Of a stretch of 64,000 nt of DNA, positions 40,825 through 50,354 are shown one piece after another. The stretch is from the NCBI RefSeq assembly GCF_014635045.1, contig NZ_BMCF01000003.1, positions 62,001 through 126,000 on the forward strand, in the 5' to 3' direction. Under the pieces are notes generated by a model that saw only the letters and a list, made by a program, of their open reading frames with translations, made no database searches and had not been told where the DNA came from. The stretch's first letter is position 1. The number at the start of each line of letters is the position of its first letter. This DNA is from Staphylococcus nepalensis (GTDB taxonomy: Bacteria; Bacillota; Bacilli; Staphylococcales; Staphylococcaceae). The position numbers and the translations under genes were made by a program.

Positions 40825-41198
40825 TTAAACAACCTTTCATTTTAAAATGACTCTTTAGTATAAGTGACTTTTCAAATACATGAATACTTAATTTCTGTTA
40901 AATACTACGGAACGATTCACTTAAATTCCAACACATAGTGATCATGTTGGTTTTGACTTCTAACTACCCTCTAATCGCCACTTTAAATAGACCTATTTTC
41001 TAAAAATAACTTTTTGTACTGTCATGACTAAAGTCACAATCATTCCTTCTAGTTACTAATTTCGTAAAATTAAAAATTTTTGCATAATTTTCAATAATAA
41101 TGGTATATTACATGTAAGGGCTTACATTTATAAGAAAAGGAGAGATTTATAGAGCAAAACATATTAAAGAGGGATTAAATATAGATAGGAGAACCTGT
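40825..41198. other. Promoter region of the fad operon
   Basis: AT-rich spacer between divergent genes. The only structured element seen is the palindrome ATGTAAGGGCTTACAT at 41112-41127. No small gene was found. Confidence 0.55.
41112..41127 (+). promoter_or_regulatory. Palindromic cre-like operator before fadX
   Basis: ATGTAAGGGCTTACAT is a 7-2-7 palindrome and differs from the cre consensus only at the central C (GG instead of CG). It could be a weak cre or the site of a fatty-acid-responsive repressor. It lies 72 bp before the fadX start. Confidence 0.5.
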
Positions 41199-42773
41199 AT
41201 GAAAATTATTCCGTTTTCAGATTTGAAAAACATCATTAACGAAGGTGATGTTATAGCTCTGGCAGCCTTATCTACAGCAAATTTACCAGCTGAGATACTT
41301 AAAACGTTAGTCGAACAATATGATGAGGATCGATCACTCAATCATTTAACGATAATGCTCGCTAATGATATCAGTGATTATCGCGGAGACAGTTATGATT
41401 TAGATGCTTTCGTTTCAAGGGGTATGATTAAACGATTAATCACTAGTATTATTACTGGTTCACCGGTAACCATTCAAGCAATGCAAAATAATGATATAGA
41501 AGCTTATTATCTTCCTCAAGGCGTCATTACTACACACTATCGTGGAAGTACAGAAGCTTTACCAGGACCCATTACGAAAATTGGATTAAATACGAATGTG
41601 GATCCACGTTATTCTGGTGGGAAGGTCAATTCACGTACTACTGAAGATTTAGTTTCTTTAATTAATATTAATGATGAGCCTTATTTGAACTATCATTTTC
41701 CAGAAATCGATATTGCTTTACTAAGAGGCACTTATGCTGATGAAGATGGCAATATTTACATGACGCATGAGACGCATTTAGGAGAGGGTTTTAGTTTGGC
41801 GGCGCGTACACATAAAAATAACGGTAAAGTGATTGTTCAAGTTAAAGAAGTGATTCAAAATGGCCGTTTTAATCCGAGTGATGTTTTTATACCTGGCAAA
41901 CTCATTGATTATGTCGTAGTAAACCGAGACCCTAAATATCATAGACAAGTGTTGCAAACATATTATGATCCGGCGCTCTCAGGGCATTATCAGATTACAG
42001 AAATGCGAGAACCATATATAGAATTAGGCACGCGAAAAGTTATTTTGAGACGTGCTTCTCAATTCCTACTTCAAGGAGATGTCATCAGTATTGGTTTTGG
42101 CATTAATAATGAGTTATCCAATCTTTTAACTGAAGAAGGGGTTAACGATTTAGTTCAACCCAATATAGATACAGGCGTTTACGGTGGCTTGATTAGTAGT
42201 GGCAAGCAATTTGGTATGAATTATAATTTAAGCGCACGCATGAGACACGACATGACTTGGGATTTTATCTATAACGGTGGTGTAGATATAGCATTTTTAA
42301 GCTTTGCCCAAGTAGATGCCAAAGGCAATGTAAATGTTTCAAAATTCGGCAATAAAATGAATGGCTGTGGTGGGTTTATTGACATTAGCCAGACTGTCAA
42401 AACGATTGTTTTTTCAGGTTCATTAGTTGTCGGGGGTCAACTAAACTATGCGCCTCATAAGGTAAGTGTTGAACAAGAAGGTCACATACCAAAATTTATT
42501 AACGAAATTGATAATATTGATTTCAATGTTGAAAATGCTTTTGCGCTTGATCAAGATGTTTATTTTGTTACAGAACGTGCTGTATTTGAACTTACACAAC
42601 AAGGATTGAAACTGATTGAAATAGCACCTGGACTAGATTTAGAAAGAGACATTCTAGCAAGTATGGACTTTAAACCAATCATTGCAGAACACTTAGAAGA
42701 GATAAATCATGATATTTATCAATGTAAGTGGGGAGGATTGTCTGATGAGATAAAGTCGGAATATCGTATTTAA
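41199..42773 (+). CDS. fadX: Acyl-CoA:acetate/3-ketoacid CoA-transferase FadX
   Basis: FadX moves CoA between short-chain acids. The 524-aa protein is a fused two-subunit family I CoA-transferase. The N-terminal half contains ALAALSTANLPAEIL; the C-terminal half contains VISIGFGINNELSNLL, with the Glu that usually forms the acyl-CoA thioester. It is close to S. aureus FadX over its length as I recall that sequence. ATAGGAGA precedes the ATG. It is the first gene of fadX-fadE-fadD-fadB-fadA. Confidence 0.93.
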   Translation: MKIIPFSDLKNIINEGDVIALAALSTANLPAEILKTLVEQYDEDRSLNHLTIMLANDISDYRGDSYDLDAFVSRGMIKRLITSIITGSPVTIQAMQNNDIEAYYLPQGVITTHYRGSTEALPGPITKIGLNTNVDPRYSGGKVNSRTTEDLVSLININDEPYLNYHFPEIDIALLRGTYADEDGNIYMTHETHLGEGFSLAARTHKNNGKVIVQVKEVIQNGRFNPSDVFIPGKLIDYVVVNRDPKYHRQVLQTYYDPALSGHYQITEMREPYIELGTRKVILRRASQFLLQGDVISIGFGINNELSNLLTEEGVNDLVQPNIDTGVYGGLISSGKQFGMNYNLSARMRHDMTWDFIYNGGVDIAFLSFAQVDAKGNVNVSKFGNKMNGCGGFIDISQTVKTIVFSGSLVVGGQLNYAPHKVSVEQEGHIPKFINEIDNIDFNVENAFALDQDVYFVTERAVFELTQQGLKLIEIAPGLDLERDILASMDFKPIIAEHLEEINHDIYQCKWGGLSDEIKSEYRI

Positions 42774-42791
42774 ACTAAGGGGGAGAAAAAT

Positions 42792-44318
42792 ATGAACTAC
42801 GACTGGATAAAAACAAGAGCAGCATTTGATGATAGTAAAGCCGCGGTGATTGACCCATTCAAAGGTACAGAATGGTCTTATCAAGATTTGAATATACGTG
42901 CAGAAAATTTAGCGAATTACTTACAAGACCAAGGAGTTCAACGTGGAGACGTTGTAGGCATATTTACGCCAAATGATGTAGCTTTGTTGGATGTTATGTT
43001 CGCTTCATTTAAAATAGGCGCCGTTTACTTACCAATTAATTGGCGTTTAAAAACACAAGAAATACAAAGTGTCATCGCAGATTCGAACGTGAAACTGATT
43101 TTTTATGCTGAGAAGCATGTTTCGAGCTTAGAAGGTATTGCAGACGACCTGCTTCACATGGATATTGATTCAAAAGCTTATGATAATATTGTAGATCCAT
43201 CGCATCATCGTCCTTTTAATACTGTAAGTGTTGAAGGTAGTGATTTAGCTTCATTAATGTATACAAGCGGTACAACAGGATTACCTAAAGGCGTTATGTT
43301 TTCATATGACTCTTTTGTAAATAATCCTATTAACACGGCACTTACTTATAAAATTAATGCGACATACACGACAATTATATCGACGCCGATGTTTCATGTA
43401 CTAGGATTTAATGATTTGACGCTTCCTTTATTAATGGCTGGTGGCACGCTTGTATTACAACGTTACTTTAATGGTGAAGCTTTAAACGATTTAATGGCTC
43501 AATATCAACCTAATTATTTAATTCAAATTCCAACGATGTATTATGCCATGTTAGTAGCAGAAAATTTCGACTTGAAAAATTTTGAGAGCATTGATTTCTT
43601 AATACAAGGAGGATCGGCGCCCTTACCAATGGTACAAAAGAAATTTAACAGTATGGGCTATTCTATTATCAATGGGTATGGTTTAACAGAAGCGCCACTT
43701 GTTATGGTCAATACGCCAGAGAACGGTGCACAGAAACCAGCTAGTATTGGTCAACCTGTTATGTTTATGGATATATGCATATTCGATGATAACTTTGAAG
43801 AAGTACAAGTTGGAGAAATTGGAGAACTTGGCGTCCGTGGGAATAATACCACACCAGGTTATTGGAACAAACCAGAAGAGACTGCAAAAGCTTTTCATGG
43901 CGAGTATTTCTTAACAGGGGATTTAGCCAAGGTAGATGAAGATGGCGATGTCTATATTGTTGACCGTCGTAAAGAGATGATTATTACGGGTGGTGAAAAT
44001 GTCTTGCCATCCGAAGTTGAAGCTGTGTTATCAGAGCATCCACTCGTAGCTCAAGGCGTTGTAGTGGGATATGATAGCCCTAAATTTGGTGAATCTGTAT
44101 CTGCTGCAGTTGTTCTTACAGAAGATGATCCAGATTTTGAAACAAAATTAGATGCGCATATGAGAGAAAATATTGCTGGTTATAAAATACCGAGACTATA
44201 TTTGAAATTAACACATATGCCATTAAATTCAACTTCAAAAGCAGATAAGTTAGAAATCCAAAAATATATGAATGAAAAAGCTAAAAAAGAAGCACAAGGT
44301 AGCGATGAATTGAATTAA
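42792..44318 (+). CDS. fadE: Acyl-CoA synthetase FadE
   Basis: An ANL-superfamily enzyme of 508 aa that activates fatty acids with ATP and CoA. The AMP-binding P-loop MYTSGTTGLPKG is near residue 158, GYGLTEAP near 297, TGDLAK near 375 and the hinge region RRKEMIITGGENVLPSEVE near 392. In the staphylococcal naming fadE is the synthetase, unlike the E. coli use. AAGGGGGAG precedes the ATG, 18 bp after fadX. Confidence 0.93.
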   Translation: MNYDWIKTRAAFDDSKAAVIDPFKGTEWSYQDLNIRAENLANYLQDQGVQRGDVVGIFTPNDVALLDVMFASFKIGAVYLPINWRLKTQEIQSVIADSNVKLIFYAEKHVSSLEGIADDLLHMDIDSKAYDNIVDPSHHRPFNTVSVEGSDLASLMYTSGTTGLPKGVMFSYDSFVNNPINTALTYKINATYTTIISTPMFHVLGFNDLTLPLLMAGGTLVLQRYFNGEALNDLMAQYQPNYLIQIPTMYYAMLVAENFDLKNFESIDFLIQGGSAPLPMVQKKFNSMGYSIINGYGLTEAPLVMVNTPENGAQKPASIGQPVMFMDICIFDDNFEEVQVGEIGELGVRGNNTTPGYWNKPEETAKAFHGEYFLTGDLAKVDEDGDVYIVDRRKEMIITGGENVLPSEVEAVLSEHPLVAQGVVVGYDSPKFGESVSAAVVLTEDDPDFETKLDAHMRENIAGYKIPRLYLKLTHMPLNSTSKADKLEIQKYMNEKAKKEAQGSDELN

Positions 44319-44364
44319 AATATAATATCGAGAAAAGCGTAAAGCGAAAAAATTTTCAATATAT

Positions 44365-44380
44365 ATGTAAGCGATAACAA
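44365..44380 (+). promoter_or_regulatory. Internal cre operator before fadD
   Basis: ATGTAAGCGATAACAA matches the 16-bp cre consensus at every position. It lies directly before the fadD ribosome binding site, inside the operon, where bound CcpA could act as a roadblock or repress an internal promoter. Confidence 0.75.
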
Positions 44381-44396
44381 AATGGAGGTTTTAATT

Positions 44397-45605
44397 ATGC
44401 CAACAAAAGAAGAAACATTAAAAGCATTGTACCCGGAAGATATTTTAAGTATCGGGAAAGATTTAACTGAAGGAGAAGTTAAATTATTAAAACAATTGAA
44501 TGATATGTTAGAAGAAAAATACCGCGATTCTGTCAATGAGCATTGGTTAAATGCTACTGAACCAGAAGATTACTTTGAAGAATTAGGGAAGCTAGATTAT
44601 TTTAACAATCCATTGCTTTTTGAAGGGCGTGAAGGCGCGCGTACACCGAGTCAAATGTTTCAATTTTTCATGTCATATACAATCGCTAGATTTGATGTAT
44701 CTTTAGCAACTTTGTTAGGTGTACACCAAGGCTTAGGACATAATTCATTTTGGTTTGGTGGTAGTAAAGAACAACAAGCTTACTATCTACCTAAATTACA
44801 ATCACATGAATTACGGACGTGTTTTGCACTTACAGAACCAGAACATGGATCAGACGTTGCAGGTGGGTTAGAAACGACTGCCCAACGTCAAGGTGATGAA
44901 TGGGTTATCAATGGAGAGAAGAAATGGATTGGCGGAGCAAATGTTTCAGATGTCATGCCAGTATACGCTGTAGATGTGGAAACAGGTAAACCTAAAGGCT
45001 TCATTATTGAACCAAGCCAAGAAGGTGTAGAAATCGAGCTATTAGAGCATAAAATTGCACTTAGAATTGTGCCTAACGCAAAAATTCGTTTGAAAAACGT
45101 AGTCGTCAAAGAAGCACAACGTCTACAAAATATTAATAGCTTTAAAGATATTGCAAAAGTCTTATATTCAACACGTGCGGGTGTTGCTTACATGGCTACA
45201 GGAGCCATGGCTGGGGCATTAAAAGCGACTACAGACTATGTAACTAAACGTAAACAATTCGGCAAAGAAATTAGTAAATTCCAGTTAATTCAAGAGAAAC
45301 TGGCAATGATGCAAGGTAATTTGGCACAAGCAATGGCTACATGCGCGCAACTTGCACGTATGCAAGCTAACGGTGAGTATGACGAAGTCGCAACGTCAAC
45401 AGCTAAAATGATGAATTCATTACGACTGAGAGAGTCAGTAGCCATGGGCCGTGGGGTTCATGGTGGTAATGGTATTTTAGCTGGAGAGTATGATATCGCG
45501 CGTTTCTTTGCAGATGCTGAAGCAATATACACATATGAAGGTACACATGAAGTCAACGCGTTAGTTATCGGAAGAGCGATCACAGGAGATTCAGCATTTA
45601 TATAA
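44397..45605 (+). CDS. fadD: Acyl-CoA dehydrogenase FadD
   Basis: An FAD-dependent acyl-CoA dehydrogenase of 402 aa carrying out the first oxidation step. The FAD/substrate signature CFALTEPEHGSDVAGG is near residue 142, and the C-terminal YEGTHEVNALVIGRAITG holds the glutamate region. The ATG at 44397 is chosen: TGGAGG lies just before it, and the upstream in-frame ATG at 44382 overlaps that site. In staphylococcal naming fadD is the dehydrogenase. Confidence 0.93.
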   Translation: MPTKEETLKALYPEDILSIGKDLTEGEVKLLKQLNDMLEEKYRDSVNEHWLNATEPEDYFEELGKLDYFNNPLLFEGREGARTPSQMFQFFMSYTIARFDVSLATLLGVHQGLGHNSFWFGGSKEQQAYYLPKLQSHELRTCFALTEPEHGSDVAGGLETTAQRQGDEWVINGEKKWIGGANVSDVMPVYAVDVETGKPKGFIIEPSQEGVEIELLEHKIALRIVPNAKIRLKNVVVKEAQRLQNINSFKDIAKVLYSTRAGVAYMATGAMAGALKATTDYVTKRKQFGKEISKFQLIQEKLAMMQGNLAQAMATCAQLARMQANGEYDEVATSTAKMMNSLRLRESVAMGRGVHGGNGILAGEYDIARFFADAEAIYTYEGTHEVNALVIGRAITGDSAFI

Positions 45606-45650
45606 ACATATGTGCATAAAATGTTATAAAAAATAATTGGAGGGTTTAGT

Positions 45651-47909
45651 ATGACGATAAGAAAAGCGACAGTGCTAGGTGCAGGAACAATGGGAAGCCA
45701 AATTGCTGCACTACTTGTGAATGCAGGATTAAAAGTTAAATTATTAGATATTGTCATTGATGAAAATGATCCTAATAAAATTTCGAAAAAAGCGTATGAA
45801 TTTATAACTAATCCTAAACGACCACAGCTGTTTGATTTATCATTTGCGTCCAATTTATCGTATGGAAATTTTAAACAGGATTTACAAGAAGATGATGACG
45901 CAGATATATATATAGAAGCGGTAAAAGAAGAAGTGGAAATTAAACATCAAATTTGGGATCAAGTTAAAAAAGTAGCTAGTGATAACGCTATTTTTGCAAC
46001 CAATACATCAGGTATCCCAATTGAAGCAATCGCTCAAGTATTTGATGACAAAGACAAAGAAAGATTCTTCGGAATGCATTTCTTTAATCCACCTAGAATT
46101 ATGAAATTAGTTGAAGTCATCCCGAATAAACAAACGCATTCAGATGTCGTAAAACGTGTGCAAGCTTTTGCAGAGGATGTGTTAGGTAAAGGCGTTATTG
46201 TAGCAAACGATGTGCCAGGGTTTGTGGCCAACCGTGTAGGTACACAAACAATGAACGATATTATGTATCGAGCAGAACAACAAGGCTTCTCTATTACGGA
46301 AGTTGATGCATTAACTGGCCGTAGTATCGGTCGACCTAAAATGGGCACATATGGCCTGTCAGATTTAGTAGGTTTAGATATCGCTATGACTGTGATTAAA
46401 GGACTACAAAAAGTGCCGGAAGAACAACCATTCTTCAAAGACGTAGCACTTTCTGAAAAGTTAGCGGAAAATGGCGCATTAGGTAATAAAACAAAACAAG
46501 GCTTTTACAAAAAAGTAAATAAACAGCGCTATGTTTTTGATGAGGAACAAAATGATTACGTAGAGCCTCAACGACCACAGCTAGCAATTTTAGGTAAATT
46601 TAGTAAAGATCTCGCATCGAATTTAGACGTTATTTTTAATGCGCAAGATGATGCTGGCGTATTTTTATGGGAAACATTGAGAAATAACTTCTACTATTCA
46701 GCGATTAATGTGCCTAAAGCAGCTGAAGACTTTAAAGATATTGACCGCGCATTGGTTTGGGGCTTTAACTGGAAGTTAGGGCCATTCCAATTATGGGATC
46801 TTATGGGCTATGAACGTGTTAAATCACGTATGAAAGAAGAGTTGGGTCAATTACCAGATTGGATTGAACAGCGTAATGAGTCATTTTATGCTAAAGGCGA
46901 ATCGATTGAGCGCGTTACACCAGTAACAGCCTATATTGATAAAGCAATATGGGATAGATCAGATTCTAATTTATCTGTAGCAAATAAAGATCAGTTGTTA
47001 TTAAAATTACAAAGTAAAAACAATGTTATTTCAAATCAGTTTTTAACAGACTTATTAGAGGCTATAGATAAACTTGAAAACGAAGACTTTACGAGTATGG
47101 TCATTTACGCAGGTGGCAACAACTTTAGTGTAGGGGCTAACTTGTATCAAATGAAGAAAGCGCATGAAGAAGGACAAGTTGTTTCTGAAGTAGGAGAAGC
47201 GGTAGAGCAATTACATCATGTGTTTACGAGATTAAAACATTCATTAAAACCTGTTGTAACAGCTGTGCATGGTCGCGCTCTAGGTGGGGGCTGTGAACTT
47301 GTATTACATTCACCAATTGTCGTGGCAGCAAGTGAATCTTACATTGGTCTTGTAGAAGCAGGTGTAGGTTTATTACCAGCAGGTGGTGGACTAGCAGAAC
47401 TTACTGACCGCATCATGCGTACAAATCATAAAAATGACGATAAACAAGCTTCTATTACAAAAATTTTAATGCAGATTGGTTTTGCTAAAGTATCTACAAA
47501 TGCTTATGAGGCTAAGCGATATGGCTATTTAAGAGAGGCGGATACAGTTATTTTAAACACGGAGAGACGTATAGAAATGGCGTTGAAACGTGCACGTTAT
47601 GAATCGGAAACGAATTATGTGCCACTTCCAAAATCCCAATATATTGCTCTAGGCAGAGACTTTAAAGCCTTAGCAGAAGGTCAATTGGATGCACAACGTG
47701 TAGGCCACTTTATCAGTAATTATGATTATGAAATAACATTGAAAGTTGCAGAAGTACTGAGTGGCGGAGATATTCCACGTAATACCTATGTAAACCAAAG
47801 ATATTTACAAAAACTCGAAAAAGAAAGATTTTTAGAATTACTACAAAACAAAAAAACATACGACAGAATTTCTCATATGTTAGAAAAAGGCAAACCATTA
47901 CGCAACTAA
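45651..47909 (+). CDS. fadB: 3-hydroxyacyl-CoA dehydrogenase/enoyl-CoA hydratase FadB
   Basis: A 752-aa bifunctional protein for hydration and the second oxidation. The NAD-binding motif GAGTMGSQIA is at residues 9-18, the dehydrogenase part continues to about 400, and the crotonase-like domain follows with GGNNFSVGANL and the oxyanion-hole region HGRALGGGCELVLHS near residue 545. The order is the reverse of E. coli FadB but normal for Firmicutes. GGAGGG precedes the ATG. Confidence 0.94.
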   Translation: MTIRKATVLGAGTMGSQIAALLVNAGLKVKLLDIVIDENDPNKISKKAYEFITNPKRPQLFDLSFASNLSYGNFKQDLQEDDDADIYIEAVKEEVEIKHQIWDQVKKVASDNAIFATNTSGIPIEAIAQVFDDKDKERFFGMHFFNPPRIMKLVEVIPNKQTHSDVVKRVQAFAEDVLGKGVIVANDVPGFVANRVGTQTMNDIMYRAEQQGFSITEVDALTGRSIGRPKMGTYGLSDLVGLDIAMTVIKGLQKVPEEQPFFKDVALSEKLAENGALGNKTKQGFYKKVNKQRYVFDEEQNDYVEPQRPQLAILGKFSKDLASNLDVIFNAQDDAGVFLWETLRNNFYYSAINVPKAAEDFKDIDRALVWGFNWKLGPFQLWDLMGYERVKSRMKEELGQLPDWIEQRNESFYAKGESIERVTPVTAYIDKAIWDRSDSNLSVANKDQLLLKLQSKNNVISNQFLTDLLEAIDKLENEDFTSMVIYAGGNNFSVGANLYQMKKAHEEGQVVSEVGEAVEQLHHVFTRLKHSLKPVVTAVHGRALGGGCELVLHSPIVVAASESYIGLVEAGVGLLPAGGGLAELTDRIMRTNHKNDDKQASITKILMQIGFAKVSTNAYEAKRYGYLREADTVILNTERRIEMALKRARYESETNYVPLPKSQYIALGRDFKALAEGQLDAQRVGHFISNYDYEITLKVAEVLSGGDIPRNTYVNQRYLQKLEKERFLELLQNKKTYDRISHMLEKGKPLRN

Positions 47910-47943
47910 TAATCGGACATTATAGAAGAAAGGGTGAAATTAA

Positions 47944-49131
47944 ATGCGAGATGCATATATAGTAGCTTACGGACGTTCAGCAGCTGGTAAAGCAAAGCAT
48001 GGTGCAATGAATCATGAAAGACCAGATGAGGTTGCTGCGAAAGTGTTAAAAGGTGTATTAGAAAGAGTTGGAGGTTCATTTGAACCTAGCATGGTTGAAG
48101 ATGTTATTGTTGGAAATTCATTTCCTGAGGGCTTACAAGGTCAAAATATTGCCAGAACCATTGCCTTGTTAGCTGGCATGCCGAATGAGGTGCCAGGACA
48201 AACCGTCAATCGTTACTGTTCTTCAGGACTCCAAACGATTGCACACGCAGCGAACCAAATTATCGCTGATCAAGCAGACATACTTGTTGCAGGCGGTATA
48301 GAACTTATGAGTGCAGTACCTATGGGAGGCAATGAACCGACGAACAACCCAATTCTCCAAGATGAGGATTCTGGTGTTTCCTATCCAATGGGGTTAACTG
48401 CAGAAATGGTAGCTGAAACTTATAATGTTTCTAGAGAAGACCAGGATGCCTATGCAGTACAAAGTCATTATCGTGCTGCTAAAGCACAAGAAGAAGGTAA
48501 ATTTGAAGACGAAATCATTCCAATTGAAGTGAACAAAGTTGATTATAATGAAAACGGACCAGTAGTTTCACAAGAAGTATTTAAAAATGATGAATTGATT
48601 AGACCAGACACGAATCAAGAGACATTGTCTAAATTGCCTACTGTTTTCAAGGCGGATGGCACAGTGACAGCAGGCTCCTCGGCACCCTTAACTGACGGCA
48701 CAGGCTTTGTGGTTGTTATGTCAGGTGAAAAAGTAAAAGCGCTAGGTGTAGAACCTATTGCCAGATTTGTCGGCTTTAAAGCCGTTGGTGTAGATCCTAA
48801 AGTAATGGGTATTGGTCCAGCATACGCAATTCCTGAAGTGTTGAAACAAGCAAATTTAAACGTTGATGATATGGATTTAGTGGAATTAAATGAAGCATTT
48901 GCATCCCAAACGTTAGCTTCTATGAGAGAAACAGGCTTAGATGTTGAAAAAACAAATGTCAACGGCGGGGCAATTGCATTGGGGCACCCACTCGGAGCGA
49001 CTGGTGCGATGCTAGTAGGTAGATTACTTTCAGAAATGAAAAAACGTCCAGACACAAAATATGGTATGGTTACGATGTGTATTGGCGTTGGTATGGGCGC
49101 TGCAGGTATCTTTGAATATATAAGATCATAA
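47944..49131 (+). CDS. fadA: Acetyl-CoA acyltransferase (thiolase) FadA
   Basis: A 395-aa thiolase for the final cleavage. The active-site Cys lies in VNRYCSSGLQT (about residue 91), the His in GGAIALGHPLGATGA and the second Cys in MCIGVGMGAAG near the C-terminus. GAAAGGGTG precedes the ATG. It ends the operon with a strong terminator. Confidence 0.94.
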   Translation: MRDAYIVAYGRSAAGKAKHGAMNHERPDEVAAKVLKGVLERVGGSFEPSMVEDVIVGNSFPEGLQGQNIARTIALLAGMPNEVPGQTVNRYCSSGLQTIAHAANQIIADQADILVAGGIELMSAVPMGGNEPTNNPILQDEDSGVSYPMGLTAEMVAETYNVSREDQDAYAVQSHYRAAKAQEEGKFEDEIIPIEVNKVDYNENGPVVSQEVFKNDELIRPDTNQETLSKLPTVFKADGTVTAGSSAPLTDGTGFVVVMSGEKVKALGVEPIARFVGFKAVGVDPKVMGIGPAYAIPEVLKQANLNVDDMDLVELNEAFASQTLASMRETGLDVEKTNVNGGAIALGHPLGATGAMLVGRLLSEMKKRPDTKYGMVTMCIGVGMGAAGIFEYIRS

Positions 49132-49150
49132 CGTTGAAACATCAATATTT

Positions 49151-49189
49151 ACCCCTTAAATGTGAAATCATCACATTTAAGGGGTTTTT
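49151..49189 (+). terminator. Terminator of the fad operon
   Basis: A 15-bp perfect stem (ACCCCTTAAATGTGA / its complement) followed by TTTTT. Confidence 0.93.
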
Positions 49190-49254
49190 GGTTATTATAA
49201 CGTTTTGATTAAAGAAGAGACGTAACATTACAAATATCTTTTGATGGTTAGTTA

Positions 49255-49725
49255 TTATTGATGTCTATTATGCTTTCGTTTTGAAATTATATCGTTAATC
49301 TCATTGATATCGTGTTGATTACGTTTTGTTTCAATAAACCATATCATAAAATAGACAACTGTATAAATAATGATAAAAAATAGAATGGCTGATATTTTAA
49401 GCGGAAACCATCCTGCTAATATTGCCAAAGGTAACATAATGATAAGCATAAGGCTAAAGTGAAGCGATGTTTTAAATAATAAAGACTTCTTAGAGTTTGA
49501 AAATATCAAATCACCAAAGCTAAAAGTAATACCGATGAGTGACCAGATAATGACTGAAATAAACATAATTTGTAATTCACTTAAATGTTGAAAATAATAC
49601 TCACCCATCGTCGATACAGGAGAAACTGGATGAAATTCATTCCGTGCAAAGATAGTGGAACATATTAAAGCAATCATAACACCGATAGCAATGCCTATTA
49701 TAGCGCCATGAAATAAACGTTTCAT
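49255..49725 (-). CDS. DUF3021 membrane protein, partner of a LytTR regulator
   Basis: A 156-aa protein with four membrane helices (about 7-27, 52-72, 86-106, 111-131) and a short basic tail. The DUF3021 layout and its 4-bp overlap with the upstream LytTR gene match the LytTR regulatory systems of streptococci (HdrRM and BrsRM), where the membrane protein holds the regulator inactive. It has no kinase features. Function by analogy only. Confidence 0.78.
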   Translation of the reverse strand: MKRLFHGAIIGIAIGVMIALICSTIFARNEFHPVSPVSTMGEYYFQHLSELQIMFISVIIWSLIGITFSFGDLIFSNSKKSLLFKTSLHFSLMLIIMLPLAILAGWFPLKISAILFFIIIYTVVYFMIWFIETKRNQHDINEINDIISKRKHNRHQ

Positions 49726-50162
49726 AGTTTTAAAGCCTCCTTGATTAATGATAAATAGCGTCTTGAAGAATACGTGAAAGTATTATTGGTAAATCGAATT
49801 TCAATAGTGCCATTTTTATTGAGTTTTAGATAATCAATATAGTTAATATTTATAATTTCAGATTTTGAAATTTGTAAAAATTGTGTATTAAGTTGTGATT
49901 TCACTTCGTATAAACGTTGCGTAGTGGTGTATTGACAATTCGATGTTATAATCGTTAAAATCTTATTTTCTATACGAAAACAAATAATATCTTGTTGTTT
50001 AATATAGTAAACAGCTTCATTGTATTTTCCGGGAAATAATTTGTTTTGGGACAGTTGTTTTATATAAGCGATAATTTCTGGTAATTGTTCTGCATGTTCG
50101 TGACAATGCATGATAATTTTGCTTTCTGGTAAATAATTATCGTAAATCACATCTAATTCCAT
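49722..50162 (-). CDS. LytTR-domain transcriptional regulator
   Basis: A 146-aa protein. The C-terminal part (about 45-146) is a LytTR DNA-binding domain with ILTIITSNCQYTTTQRLYEVKSQL, FLQISKSEIININYID and NTFTYSSRRYLSLIKEAL. The N-terminal 45 residues are not a receiver domain, so it is not a standard response regulator. CAGGGGGG precedes the ATG. It overlaps a DUF3021 gene, and a two-copy direct repeat lies 67-97 bp upstream, which fits autoregulation. Confidence 0.87.
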   Translation of the reverse strand: MELDVIYDNYLPESKIIMHCHEHAEQLPEIIAYIKQLSQNKLFPGKYNEAVYYIKQQDIICFRIENKILTIITSNCQYTTTQRLYEVKSQLNTQFLQISKSEIININYIDYLKLNKNGTIEIRFTNNTFTYSSRRYLSLIKEALKL

Positions 50163-50227
50163 AAATGTTGCACCCCCCTGTTGCCATAATTAAATCAAAT
50201 TTTACCAATGAATACTATGTAAACTAT

Positions 50228-50258
50228 ATAAGTGGCATGTATTTGTAGCTAAGTGGCA
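50228..50258 (-). promoter_or_regulatory. Direct repeat, probable LytTR operator
   Basis: TAAGTGGCAT occurs at 50228-50237 and again at 50249-50258 (plus-strand reading), 21 bp apart centre to centre. Similarity extends 3' (CATGTATTT and CATACATTT). Two half-sites about 9 bp long with a 12-bp gap is the layout known for LytTR regulators such as ComE. Confidence 0.65.
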
Positions 50259-50293
50259 TACATTTACTCTGACTGATGTAGTTTTTGACCATA

Positions 50294-50344
50294 AACAAGT
50301 CCCCTTAAAACTTAGATGCGTCCTAAGTTTTAAGGGGACTTGTT
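50294..50344 (-). terminator. Terminator after the BNR-propeller gene
   Basis: A 22-bp perfect stem with a 7-nt loop (AACAAGTCCCC... / ...GGGGACTTGTT) directly follows the minus-strand gene. Confidence 0.88.
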
Positions 50345-50354
50345 GTAATATTTT

